Positions 12,636-24,010 of a stretch of DNA of 64,000 bases are shown piece by piece. Position 1 is the first letter of the stretch. Each line of letters opens with the position of its first letter. Source of the DNA: Hevea brasiliensis (Eukaryota > Streptophyta > Magnoliopsida > Malpighiales > Euphorbiaceae); NCBI RefSeq assembly GCF_030052815.1, contig NC_079496.1:81333652-81397651 (forward strand). Reading direction: 5' to 3'. The position numbers were made by a program, and so were the translations under genes. The notes below the pieces were generated by a model that ran no database searches, was not told where the DNA came from, and was given only the letters and a program-made list of their open reading frames with translations.

Positions 12636-12970
12636 GGAGCCTGCTATAATTGTGGAAGAATTGGGCATTTCGCTAGAGATTGTACTACACCACGTCGACC
12701 TATGCCACATGCTACCCTAGAAGGATCAGTCCAAAGTTCTGCTTTTAGAGATTCACAGATAGTTAGTGAAAGGCAGAGGTAAAGGTAGAGGTGGTGTTAC
12801 TGACAGCCAGGGCATAAGGCATCAATCTGAACAGAGTAGTACACCGACCCGAGTGTACCTCACGCATCAAGAGAGAAAAGTGGAGACTTCTGACATAGTT
12901 GCCGGTACGTTCTTAATTTTTGAAAGGAATAATTATGCACTATTGGATTTTTGGCTCTACTTACTTATAT
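12636..12970 (+). pseudogene. element i gag C-terminus with CCHC knuckle and start of protease
   Basis: Directly right of copia-1 is the interrupted gag of a plus-strand gypsy element. Reading from 12636 it encodes a CCHC zinc knuckle (CYNCGRIGHFARDC), a stop, then in the next frame an RG-rich linker and the GTFLIFERNNYALLD stretch that normally leads into the gypsy protease active site, after which the frame breaks. Copia-1 inserted just upstream of the zinc knuckle, so the capsid part lies left of the window. A two-frame reading with a stop makes this a relic. Confidence 0.82.
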
Positions 12971-14520
12971 GATAATGTTAGAATTATATATTTTGTTGTT
13001 ATTCCCTTGCATAGAAATAAATTTTGATTCTTTAGTGACTAGTCCTTTAGGATAAGGACTATGATAATAAGTGTGATTGAAATCAGTCTTGGAGCAGTTG
13101 CTAGGGAGAGACGTCCCCTAGAATACAATAAATTATAGAATTAATTAGTGTGTCTGTTTAGTGTAAGGTAAAAAGACCTAAAACTGAACTATAATAATAT
13201 AGTTGTCCTAGATGAGGACAAAGGTATTGCCGCTGATAGATATTAGTGAGTACCATAATAAGAATAAGATATGAATTCGAGAAGGATAAGATATAGAAAA
13301 ATTTGATCTATTGAGATGTATCGTAGTAACTATGTAATGTTCTTGATGTTGATACTGTAAGCTGCAGATTACAGTACTGACTTGAGATTATTGTGTAGAG
13401 CTACATACTACTCGATAGTACACCAAGATCAGAATAGTTGCAAACGACTTCTGTTTTGATATAGTTATGACAAGATAGAGTTTCCTTATTGAAAATGAGT
13501 TTGAAAATCCTAATCCGAGATTTAAAACTCCAAAGTTAGAATATTGAAAGGGTATAGTTATAAGATAGTTAGAGTCATTGACTCAGTTCTCTAACCCAAA
13601 CTACGATACGTTAGGAATTGCTATAAGACTAGAGATTTCAGTATAGTCATAAATTAAGATAACATTGATAGGGCGAGGTCATCCGATCTCGGATATGGGG
13701 TTATAATTATTTTGGTATTATTATGGATTCTTCACCTAAAGTCTAGCGAAAAATAGTATTATAATAGTATAACAACAAAGCACAAGAAAAATTTTGTTTC
13801 CCTGAATGAGACAGGATGTTATGGATGATAATCAAAACTTCTAAAATGATGTTCTATTGAGAACAGGAGAGTGAAAAAAAATAATAATAAGCTATAGAAT
13901 ATTGATAGATAAAAGAAAGGTGGAAATGACAATTTGGATAGTTGATTTAAATGAAACAAAAAATGTTATGAATATTAGTAAGAGTGTTGACTAGAATGGT
14001 TAGCGGACTAAATCAGAGTAATATCAAAGTATAGCAGATTTCTTAGGGATAAAAAAAAAACATAGAAGCGCGAACTTTGGAGTAAATTAACTTAAGACAG
14101 TGTTAAGAGCCCAGCCATGAAGCTCAGAATTAAGGGACAAGAGTCAATCTCTGTTATCCCTAATTCAAGTTAAAATAAGTAGTATGGGGATGATACCCAT
14201 TTAAGTTATAACATGAGAGAGACACTAGTTGAGGATTGCCACTAGAGCAAACAACCTATTTAAGATGCATAACGATATTCCGAACTATCCTATTAAGTAA
14301 GAAATAAGTTAAATAAAAGCAAACAAGATAGTGTAAAATGGCACATAGGCATAGATTCGAAATAAAGTTAGCGAGATAACAGTTATGAATCTATGGCCAA
14401 TGATTAGATAAGTAATTCTAATACGACCACAATGGTCATTTAATAAGGAAACATGAATCAAAATATTAAATAGAACAATAGTAAGAGAAGATTAGTGTTA
14501 TGCAAACAAATTATACGTTG
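12971..14520 (+). mobile_element. element i internal non-coding core
   Basis: This is about 1.5 kb without a usable reading frame, where a gypsy element should have protease, RT, RNase H and integrase. It matches element iv at nucleotide level: for example the block with CGTAGTAACTAT followed by GAGATTATTGTGTAGAGCT at about 13320-13405 matches 52923-53007. Parts also match the reverse strand of element iii (62200-62560). It belongs to the same transposon family and is not intergenic DNA. Confidence 0.75.
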
Positions 14521-14880
14521 TCTTAGATTTTTAGAAGTATTACATAGACTCAAAGAAAAGAAGACTATAAGATTATGTAGAAAGGAGAAAAGCTAAGTTT
14601 TCACTTCATAGGATTATATGAGGTCCTAGAAAGAGTGGATCCATTAACACATAGATTTACTTACCTCTAAAGTTGAAATGAATTCAAATTTAACTTATGA
14701 CAGAAGCTCATAAGGAACTTGGCACATGAGGTGAGCAATTAATATGTAAATATTATTGGTTAAAGTGCTACGGACCATCGTTCAGACTATGAGGCTACAT
14801 GGAAATGTGAAAGACATGAGAAAACAACACATATGGATAATTAAGGATAGACAGTGGGCAAAATTTCGAGGTCGAAATTT
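14521..14880 (+). pseudogene. element i integrase tail and chromodomain-region remnant
   Basis: Short coding traces of the C-terminal end of a chromoviral gypsy polyprotein: the GPYEVL-like block (14612-14640) and the ILAHEV-like and TWKxE-like segments (about 14690-14815). They line up at DNA level with 35320-35700 of element v, but with internal deletions and stops. Only the last tenth of pol is left here. Confidence 0.7.
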
Positions 14881-14885
14881 CTTTT

Positions 14886-14898
14886 AAGGGGGAAAGAA
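14886..14898 (+). other. element i polypurine tract
   Basis: AAGGGGGAAAGAA lies immediately before the 3' LTR, as expected for the plus-strand primer of a gypsy element. Confidence 0.85.
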
Positions 14899-14899
14899 T

Positions 14900-17800
14900 T
14901 TTAACACCCATACATGCATAGTCCTATGCAAATCACTGTTCTGGTGACCGGTGTGTGTCCGGACAATTAAGAGGATTAGAAACATATTTAAGTCACCTAG
15001 AAAAGCCCTGAATAAAAATTAATAGTGATTATGAAAAGAGTAAATACAGATCAAAAAAATAGAACATAAAAGGCTAAATGAGCCGGGAGTCACAGCAATG
15101 GATGACCGCACCGAAAAGTGACTGCGAGGTCAGTTGTAACCCTAATTTCGTACGGGACATTGTGACACTGTAGTTCTAAGAATTATTGTGAAGCTAGTGG
15201 AAATGAGAAAACCATAGAAAAAAGTTGAGAAGTAGATCAAATAATTAGGCCAGTGTTCCGGAAGAAATACGAGATTGTTGGCAAACCGGATCAGACCGGC
15301 TAGGGGCAAATTGGTCAATTCACCCTTAAAGGTGACTCATGACCTAATTGTCCAATAAAATGTGAGAAATTAAAATTTTGAAATATATAATTAAATTGAA
15401 GAAGTGAGAAAAAGAATGGAAAAGAAAAGAAAAGAAAATAAGGATTATGACATCATCATGGTGACATCATGCATGACTTCATATTTAATTTTAATTTAAT
15501 TACTTAATTTGACTAAGTCAAATTAAGAGATAAATACACATAAAAAGGAAAAAAAATTTGTCATCTTCCATTCCTAACTTGCCGTCCCTCTCTCACACTC
15601 TCTTCTCTAAAAAATCCTCTATTCTTACTCAAACTTTAAGCTTGAACTCTCATCTTTTCTTCATAAACTCTTCCCTAAATTAGTAGAAAACTCTAATTTA
15701 AGCATTTATTTGGAGAATTGAAGGAAGAAAGACAAGAAAGAGAGGAAGAATATGAAGTTTGGAAGAACTCAAATTGAGGTAAATCTCTCTCCTAACTTAA
15801 ATTGATTTATGCTTATAGAATTAATATTGAACAAGTGAAAATTACTTAGAAAAGTGAAGAATTCATGCTTGTATGGGAATCAAGAAATTTCGGCAGCTAT
15901 GGTACCCTAGGGTTTTGATGGTGTTTAGTTAGATTAAACATGAAATCTTGCTGAATTGATGTCGTATAGGTGATTTGTATGTTTAAATTGCATGAATTGA
16001 GGAATTTAGAAAATTAGGGTTCTTGACTTGGGGAAAATTGGGAGAAAAAAATTAAGGGTTTTTGAAATTGAACCAAAGTGACCAAATTGAGACTCAAAAT
16101 GGTCAATTGAGACTAATTAGGTTGTGTTTGAATGGTGAGAAGTGAAGTCAAATTCGGATTGGTGAGAGTCAATTCTGGACAGCCAGACCTAGGTCCACTT
16201 CAGAGACTAAAACTGTAATTTTACTACTCCAATTGGTGTGAGGCCAATTGGAGATGAAATTATACACAAAATGCCACAATTTTCATGAAGAAACTCTATC
16301 CTGAAAATGACTATAAGTTAGTGAACAATTAGGTCAAACCCGGAATTGGCACACTACCACTGTACAAAAATGACCAAATGAACAGTATCCATAACATAGT
16401 GTAGAAAGGTCCAAATGACCTGAATTTTATACTGATAGAAAGCTAAGACATAGCACTACAACTTTTATGGAGAACAAAAATCCAAATTCTAACCATAACC
16501 TATCCAAAAATTTTAATTGGAAAATGATTTACATAGAAAAAGGATAAATTATGCTTTGAATTATGATGGGCGTGGAAATTAGCGGTTATTGGAATTGCAT
16601 TGAATTGAATTGTATTGTGATTATGCTCACAAAAAGGATAATGAAATTTATGATGTTATTTTATATGTCACTATAAATGCTCGACATGGTTATTACCCGT
16701 CCCTCATTTGTTGAGGAGACACTGGAGTTAGCTTTGTTTTTATTACCATGGTACGTGTACATGCTTAAATCCTCCTCTTATCAGAGGTTAGATCTAAGTT
16801 TAACTTGGCCCTTTTTAGAAGTAATTTATTGTGTGGATGTAATGTGCACGGTGATTCGATCTCCCCGACCATAGGGAGTGAGAATACTTCGAAGATGGCC
16901 CTTACGGATTAGTCTTGCATAGAGTTAGTGAGATTAAGAATAGTTTTTGGAAAATGAGCAATGGTGATTTTTAAAATGAGAATTATACATAATTGATTTT
17001 AGTAAAATTTTTTCTTTATTTCCATAAATTGTTGGAATTGTTTTAAATGTTCAGTTATGATTGCTAAATTGAATTTCTTGATCAATGTTATTTAAATACT
17101 TGATTTGTATGATTGAAAATATTGACTTTGATTTAATGAATTTCAAGATGTCCAAATTCTTTGCTATAATTTTGTCAATATATAGTGTATTATGTTTTAA
17201 ATTATAGTTGTGCACCACTGAGTTCACTGCTCAGCGATAGCTTTGTATGCTATCACAGGTGAAAGGAATATAGAGCAGCTGAGTAAGATTCCTTAAAGAC
17301 ACATTAGGACTAGCTCCGGGTATATCATAGTTATACCCTAATGTATTAGATTTTGATGTGTTCATGTAAATATATGTATGTAATTTTATTTGAGTAGTTG
17401 TACAAAAACTCTTAGAAAATATTTTGGTATGTAATTAAATGGAAATTATTGTAAAGTAAATTTGAGATTTTTATTTACCTATATAGTTTTGTAATATTAA
17501 TTTTATTACCTTAATGAATGTAATATTCAAAAATTTTTCTGAGTTTGGTAATGAATGAATTATTTCCTTTATGATGAGTTTGACTTGAAAATTAAATTGA
17601 GTTGCTTGTATTGAATTGGGAGATGAAATTGAGTTTATTGGAGTTGTGGTAGAGAAAGAAAACATATTGGAAGCGTTTTTCTTTTCAGGTTTTGAAGAAC
17701 TGTTTTCTCAAAATACAGCCAGTACTCTGTCGAAATTTTAAAAAGTTTTCATAAGTCTAGATTTTAATCGAGGATTTGATCTATGACCAAAATTTCAATT

Positions 17801-17967
17801 AAAAGCTTTTTAATAAATATTCAGCGTTCCACCACTATAAAAATGATCGGAAATTGTTTTAAAATCCCTTGTAGTATATTTAATGGGTTACCAGTAGGCA
17901 AAGTGCGGTAATTCATTAGGTGTACTATGGGAGCATGTTATGCCTTACGGAGGGGTAAGGTGTGACA
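14900..17967 (+). mobile_element. element i 3' LTR, family A
   Basis: A 3068-bp gypsy LTR begins TTTAACACCC (the usual TG has become TT) and ends GGTGTGACA. Its end matches in reverse the starts of the family A LTRs at 1437, 27275 and 49636. A GAG/GTAAAT donor-like site lies at 15779 and a CAG/GTGAAAGG acceptor-like site ends at 17258, after a stem-loop (17216-17236). The LTR abuts an oppositely oriented LTR of the same family at 17968, since element i inserted into that one. Confidence 0.9.
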
Positions 17968-20900
17968 CCTATAATACACTCAAAAATATTCCTAGCCTGT
18001 CTTCAAGGCACAGCTTCAAGTGATCTCACTCAGCTGCTCTAACCTTTCTTTCACCTGCGACAGCATATAAAGCTATCGCTGAGCTGTGAACTCAGTGGTG
18101 CACAACAAATAAATTAAAATTTAATATAAAATATACTTTGACAAATCATAGCAAAAAGGCTTAAAAATTTAAATTCTTCAAAATTCATAAAATCAAAATC
18201 GTTAATTTCAATCACAAAAATTATTTGATGAATAGTGTTTGATCAAGTAATAACAATTTATCCAATTCATAATAAAGCAATTGAAATATTTATATTTTTC
18301 TTGAACCATGAAACAATATATCATTTTCCAACTACTAGTAAATATTTATTTCAATCACATTTTATCAAAGTATACATAATTTAAGGATGTTGAAAACATT
18401 CACAAAGCTTAGAGTATGACACTAAAACAATGTCGGGTTATACACCATGACAAAGCCGATTCTCGCAATAACCGAAGGCTAAAGGGGTATACATAGGCTA
18501 GCTAGCAAATATGAGTACTCATTCAATTCTTCCTCAACTGGCACACACCTCAACACTTCAGCCAAAGAGGGAATAATATGTTCATCCCATTGGACAAGCT
18601 AATGAGGAATTCAATCACACTGCCATGCCAACTGTAGTTTCAAATTATATTCAAAACAATTTCTATTTACAAAATCACTAAACATATTTAATCATTGTAA
18701 ATTCATGCACAAGGTTGGCAACACATCAAATTCACAATTTATAATTCTTAAAACCATGCAATAAATCTTTAAATGCATAGAAAAAAACATAATTAAATCA
18801 TACACAGTCATTCAATAAATTAAAGTTCTTATACACAAGAGAAAATACAATTATCAAGTTTATTCAAAACCCATTATAAAATTAAAACATAGAAATAAAC
18901 TAGTTGTGCACAAACCTCTTTTGCTTGCCTTGATTTAATCCAATTTTTCCTTCTTCCTCGGATGGCTTCTTTCCAACTGAAACACATAATTTTAAAGTGT
19001 TTCACTATCCATCCAAACCATTTCTAATAATTAATCCAATACTTAAACTTTGCATATTTAATTTTATTCATCTTTGTGTTTATGGCTAGGGTGGTTACTA
19101 TTCATTAAATCAATTAGGTAAAATGTTGACTTTCTCATATTTAATAGGTATACTAATTCTAATTACACCCACATATCATATTTTGGGTTATAATTATATT
19201 AGCATTGATTGCCAATTGAAATTCAAAACTCCCTAAGAGAAATTCCAAAATTTCAGTTTTGGTTACTTGGATTTACTATTCCATTAGACCCATCTACAGT
19301 GGAAATTTGGCTAAACTTCCTTCATCAAAGTTGTTCCTTAATGTGTCTACTTTAATTCCCCTTTTGAATCACTCTATTTATAGTTTTGTAACTCAAGTTA
19401 TGCTATTTTTACTAAGGCTGGCCGGATTGATCAAATTCCAGAATTCTGGGCAACTTTTTGGTTCTAGCAGTTTTGATAACTTAACTTTGGTTGACAATTT
19501 GGATAGGTTATGGTTAGAATTTGGGTTTGTGATATCCATAGAAGTTATTCTACTATGTCTAAGATTTCCAATACTTCACAAATCAGGTCATTTGAACCTC
19601 CCTACACAAAGTTATGACCATTTGAACATGTATTGTTCATATGATCAGTTCTGCCCAGTAACAGGGTACCAAATCCGGATTTAACCAAAATTTACACCAA
19701 CTTTTGGTCAGTTTTAGGGCAAGGTTCTGCATAAATATTGTTGCTTTAGGTCTTAATTTTTATCTTCAATTGGCCTCACACTAATTGGAGTAATAGAATT
19801 CAACTTATGGCCACCTGAGTGGACAGGGGTCAATTTATCCATAATGCAACAACACCACACTCATTGCCATTTCAATTCCATGCATTCAATTGCACTTATA
19901 ATTATCCCAATTGACAAATTTAAGAATCAATAATACCAATTGGTCACCAATTCTCAAAAATCCCCAAATGCTAATAAAACCCTAATTCATCAAGAACCCT
20001 AATTCTCTAAGTATCACAATTCATGAATTTCAAGTGTGCAAACCACATCTACCTTCTGAATTGAGTTCACATACACATTTAATTCCATAAATTTTCATCA
20101 AAACCAACTTCTTCCTTGGCTGGCCAAATTCATGGGATTCCATACATGCATGATTTTTTTATGGTTCTCTACATAAATTCATCAATTTCATTCTAGTGTC
20201 ATGCATGGATACTTAATCAAGTGGAGAGAGTTAACTCACCCATGTGAAGCTTTTCAATCTTCTTAATTTCTTCAATTTTCTTCTTTCTTTCTCCTTGAAT
20301 CTTCACGTTGAAGCTTAATTTAAAGGTTTTAAACAATAATTTGGAAAAATCATGGGAGAAAAGGTGGGTTTATCAAGCTTTTATGGTGTGAAAATGGTGG
20401 AATTTTGAGAGATAGGTGAGAGAGATTGGGGCAGCATATAAAGGTGGAAGAAGACCAAATTTTACTTTTAAATTTTTGTCTCATTTTTGTAATATTTATC
20501 TTTAATTTTTCATATTTTAAAATTATAATATTAATTAGGTCATGCTTACATAGGGGGTGATGTCATAATTCACTTTAATTTGAATTTCTTTTTCTTTTGT
20601 TTTTCCTTTCCTACCACAACTCTTCATGTTTTTTATTATTTTTCACAATTTTAATTTCCTACATTTTAATGGATCTTTAGGCCAAGAGTCACCTCTAAGG
20701 GTGAATTAACCATTCTGCCCCTTATCGATTTGATTCGTTTTTCCAATAGCACTAGATTACTTCCGGAACTCTGATTCAATTTTTCGAACTAGTTCTCTAT
20801 TCTTTTCTGTGATTTTCACATTACCACTAGCTTCACAATTATTCCTAGGCCTAGGGTGTCATAGGTCCCACACGAAATCAGGGTAACGACTAAGCCCGTA

Positions 20901-21123
20901 GTCACTTCCTGGTTTGGTCACCCATCGCTGGGACCTCGGCTCATTTAAATGATTATGCTTTGTTTTTCTTATTTCCATTTTACCTTCATATAATTTCTAT
21001 TAATTTTCATTTATGACTTTTCTAGATGATTTAAACATAATTCTAAACATCCTGACTATCCAAAAAGATATCAGTCGCCGGAACAGTAGGCTATACAAAA
21101 CTGATAAATATAGGGGTGTTACA
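17968..21123 (-). mobile_element. family A LTR, minus strand, left part outside window
   Basis: This is the outer part of a family A gypsy LTR. On the minus strand it starts TGTAACACCCC at 21123 and is cut at 17968 by element i. Its remaining several hundred bases, and any internal region, must lie left of the window, so solo LTR and 5' LTR cannot be told apart. A TATA-like CCTTTATATG lies at 20435-20444 (minus strand), and the stem-loop/acceptor block is at 18052-18102. It forms a roughly 3-kb imperfect inverted repeat with 14900-17967. Confidence 0.88.
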
Positions 21124-22008
21124 ATTCAAATTCCTTTTTAGACATAATAGACTTCGACAGCTGGAATTATGATTTTAGGTAGCCAAAAGTCCCTCATTAG
21201 TGAGGCTATAAATGGCCAATAGCCTGCTTTTCTGCCAACAAGTAACTCAAACTCTCTTTTCTCTTTCTCTCCAAGCTACTATGACATGCAAGTTTGGGTT
21301 TGAAGAGTTTTACTTAGCCATTTCATGCTTTGAAGTTTGATTCTTCTAAGGGAAGCTTCGTGAAAGTGGATTGAAGTTGGGATCGTCAATTCACTTCCTT
21401 TTCCAATTCAAGGGAAAGAGGTAAATTCCTTTTTCTTTTGATCTTTTAGAAGAATCTAAGAAAGTCTAGTTGTGTTAGATTATTGGTTTTTGAATGCACG
21501 TATGTTTAGAGGAGTTTGGAGCATGACTAGGTTGAGAGTGGGGTTGGATGTGAGTTCTTGATGTTTTTATGGTTATATGTGACGTGTGAAGAAGCTAATG
21601 GAACTTTGAATTTTAGCTTTTGGTGGTTACATGTGAGTTTAAACTTAATTTCAAGTTTCCTTAGGCCTTAAATGGCAAGTCTCTTTTGATGGATTTAAGA
21701 ATTTCATGATGATGTTATGTTGAAGTTTGGTTGAATCTTGAATTCAAGTTTTTTTTTTTTTTTTTGCATGTGTGTTTGGAGCTTGATTCCAAGTTATTTT
21801 TGGCCCTAGACTTGTGTCTATATGTTTGGATTGTGTTTTGAAAACTTGTGGTGGGTTTGGTTATTGTTGGGAGATAAATTCTACAGGTTTTCAACTTGGG
21901 AATTAAGGAAAATTCTTAGGTTCGACTACCAAAAATCATTATTTCAGCAACCGAAGTCCAAGGCTTCGACAGCCATAGTGGCTACTGGACTAAAAGGCTA
22001 GCCGAAGC
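21124..22008 (+). mobile_element. repeat C copy 1, first part (LTR-like)
   Basis: This is the host sequence of the family A LTR at 17968-21123. It resembles an LTR promoter region: TATA candidate CTATAAATGG at 21206-21215, then a pyrimidine-rich CT stretch and a GAG/GTAAAT donor-like site near 21420. It continues at 24011 after the solo LTR and resembles the second copy (26244-27274). No coding frame is seen. I take it as a long LTR of another, unclassified gypsy lineage; its ends are not defined. Confidence 0.6.
21206..21215 (+). promoter_or_regulatory. TATA-box candidate in repeat C
   Basis: CTATAAATGG is followed within about 50-100 bases by a CT-rich leader, a layout common to plant LTR promoters. 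It is judged by motif only. Confidence 0.45.
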
Positions 22009-24010
22009 TATAATACCCTCTACTGTTCCAGTGACCGGTGTCGGTCCAGACAGCTAGAACGTCTAGAAAAATAGTTAAACTAAAGTGATGAACCATAATT
22101 AACTCAAATATTAACAAGAAAAATATAGAAAAAATTTTAGAAATAAAATACAACTAAGTTAAATGAGCCGGTGCCCTAGCGATGGGAAACCTAGTAGGAA
22201 GTTGCGGTCTTCGCAACTAAAAGCCCTAAACTCAGGAAAAATTCATAAAATAATTTTTGGGACTCCAGGGAAGAGTCATTGAGGTTTCTATGGCATTAGA
22301 ATGCCAAGAAAATGCTTAAAAAATTTTTTTAATTGGTACAGACAATTTTAGTCTGTTAAGCCAAATAGAGGGCATTTTGGTCATTTTGTCTTCAGAGATG
22401 ATTTTTGCCTGACTTGTCAAGTTAAGTATTATAACAAAACTCCAAATGGAGTGATTCAAAAAAAAAATGTAGCTAGACACAATAAGGAACAACTTTCATG
22501 AAGACAATTTTGTCAAATTCCTACTGTACAAATGACCAATAGAACAGTAAACTTAGTGCTTGAAATCTAAAAATTGTGAATAACTAACACTAAGCTTTGA
22601 AATGGAATTGGCAACCAATGCTAACAACTTTGGAATGCAAAATGTGGTATGTTGGTGATATTTTCACCAATATACCTATTATCTATGAAAAAGTCAACAT
22701 TTTAGTTGACTAATGAAATGAATAGTACTCTTACATATAAAGTACAAATATTCAAGAAATGACTTTGTAATATGCCTTAGTAGGCATAATGTGATTGGTT
22801 TGGATAGGTTGGCATGCCAATAGGGTTCTGATAACAGTACTGCGTATGATGTATGGCTCCATGCCATTCTGTGATGATAGCCTATGGCTATACTGATTAT
22901 GATGTTATACTTGGCTTTATGCCTTATTGCTTTTATGGCTTATTAGTCATTCTGTTTGCACACCGGGAGACACATTGTGACCGATGGTGTGACGGCTCGA
23001 GGTACCTGGTACCCAGTGCTAGTTTACCCGTTTATCCAGTCTGGTCAATTTGTATAGGTTACTTGACCATGGAAAAGTATAATTGTAATTGAATTGATTA
23101 TTAAAGAAAATAAGGAAATGAAATATCAAGATAAAGATTAAGAGTGATTACAATAAAATATAAAGAAGCTCAAAATCATTAAGAAAACAATTAACAAAAT
23201 GCATGAAGGAGTCAATATCATAAAATGTGATTAGCCTTCGACTAAACAATAAGTTAGTAAATATTCATTTCTTATTAACACAATAACTAGGAAATTTTTA
23301 CTTTTATTTGCATATTATATTTTCTTGTGTTATTGGCACCACTAAGCTTTATGCTTAGCGCGTCGCTTTTGCAATGCGTAGGTACTGAAGATTTAGACAG
23401 AGAGCTCAATAGACCACAGACTGGGTAAGGCCGTTCACAGTTCTATATAGTGTCCGTGTCACCTCACAGACTACAGTGCATTGGTAGGACATTAGGTCCC
23501 ATTTTATTTTTTGTGATTTTTGTAAGTTTTGTAATTAAACTCTTATTTAATCATGTATATTTGAAACAAATGTAATATAATTTTATATTAATGTAAGTAT
23601 TTGTAACTTCTGATTATAAATAACATATGAGAATTTATTTATGATTTGAGCATGATGATGATGTGAAATGAATGAAAAGGAGGAATTATTAAGAAATTGT
23701 TGTAAATTGATGTGAGAATTGGAGTTGTGATTTGAACAATTATTGGAAGTGTTTTCTACAGGTTCCGAAGAACTATTTTCTCCATTTTTAGCTGGCACTA
23801 TGCCAGATTTTCTATAAAATTTTTGGAGCCGCAAATTAATTTATAATTTCAATAAATGATCTAAATGAGATCAATTTCATAAATTTCACTTAATAACTAT
23901 AATAAATAAATTAAGCACTGATAAATATCAATGAGATAAGTTATGGTGTTCCGGTACACTATGTGACATATCTTGCTCGACTACACTGTAGACAGGTAAG
24001 GGGTGTCATA
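22009..24010 (+). mobile_element. solo gypsy LTR, family B, duplication GAAGC/GAACC
   Basis: A 2002-bp LTR whose termini read TATAATACCC and GGTGTCATA. These look like TGTAATACCC and GGTGTCACA altered by one G-to-A and one C-to-T change. Flanking 5-mers GAAGC (22004-22008) and GAACC (24011-24015) agree at four of five bases. With the insert removed, repeat C reads continuously. The first 250 bases match the LTR at 38462, and the stem-loop/acceptor block (23337-23382) matches the reverse-strand LTR at 36600-38461. No internal domain is present. Confidence 0.82.

Noticed and set aside
17216..17258. Stem-loop in the LTRs as a rho-independent terminator or riboswitch
   Set aside because: Bacterial signal types do not apply to plant nuclear DNA; position and the CAG/G end fit a splice or RNA-end signal better.
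19259..19684. 141-codon plus-strand frame
   Set aside because: It lies antisense within a family A LTR and is not kept in the other copies of that LTR; no domain recognised.
22853..23092. 79-codon frame in the family B solo LTR
   Set aside because: Chance frame in LTR sequence; the reverse-strand copy at 36600-38461 does not keep it.
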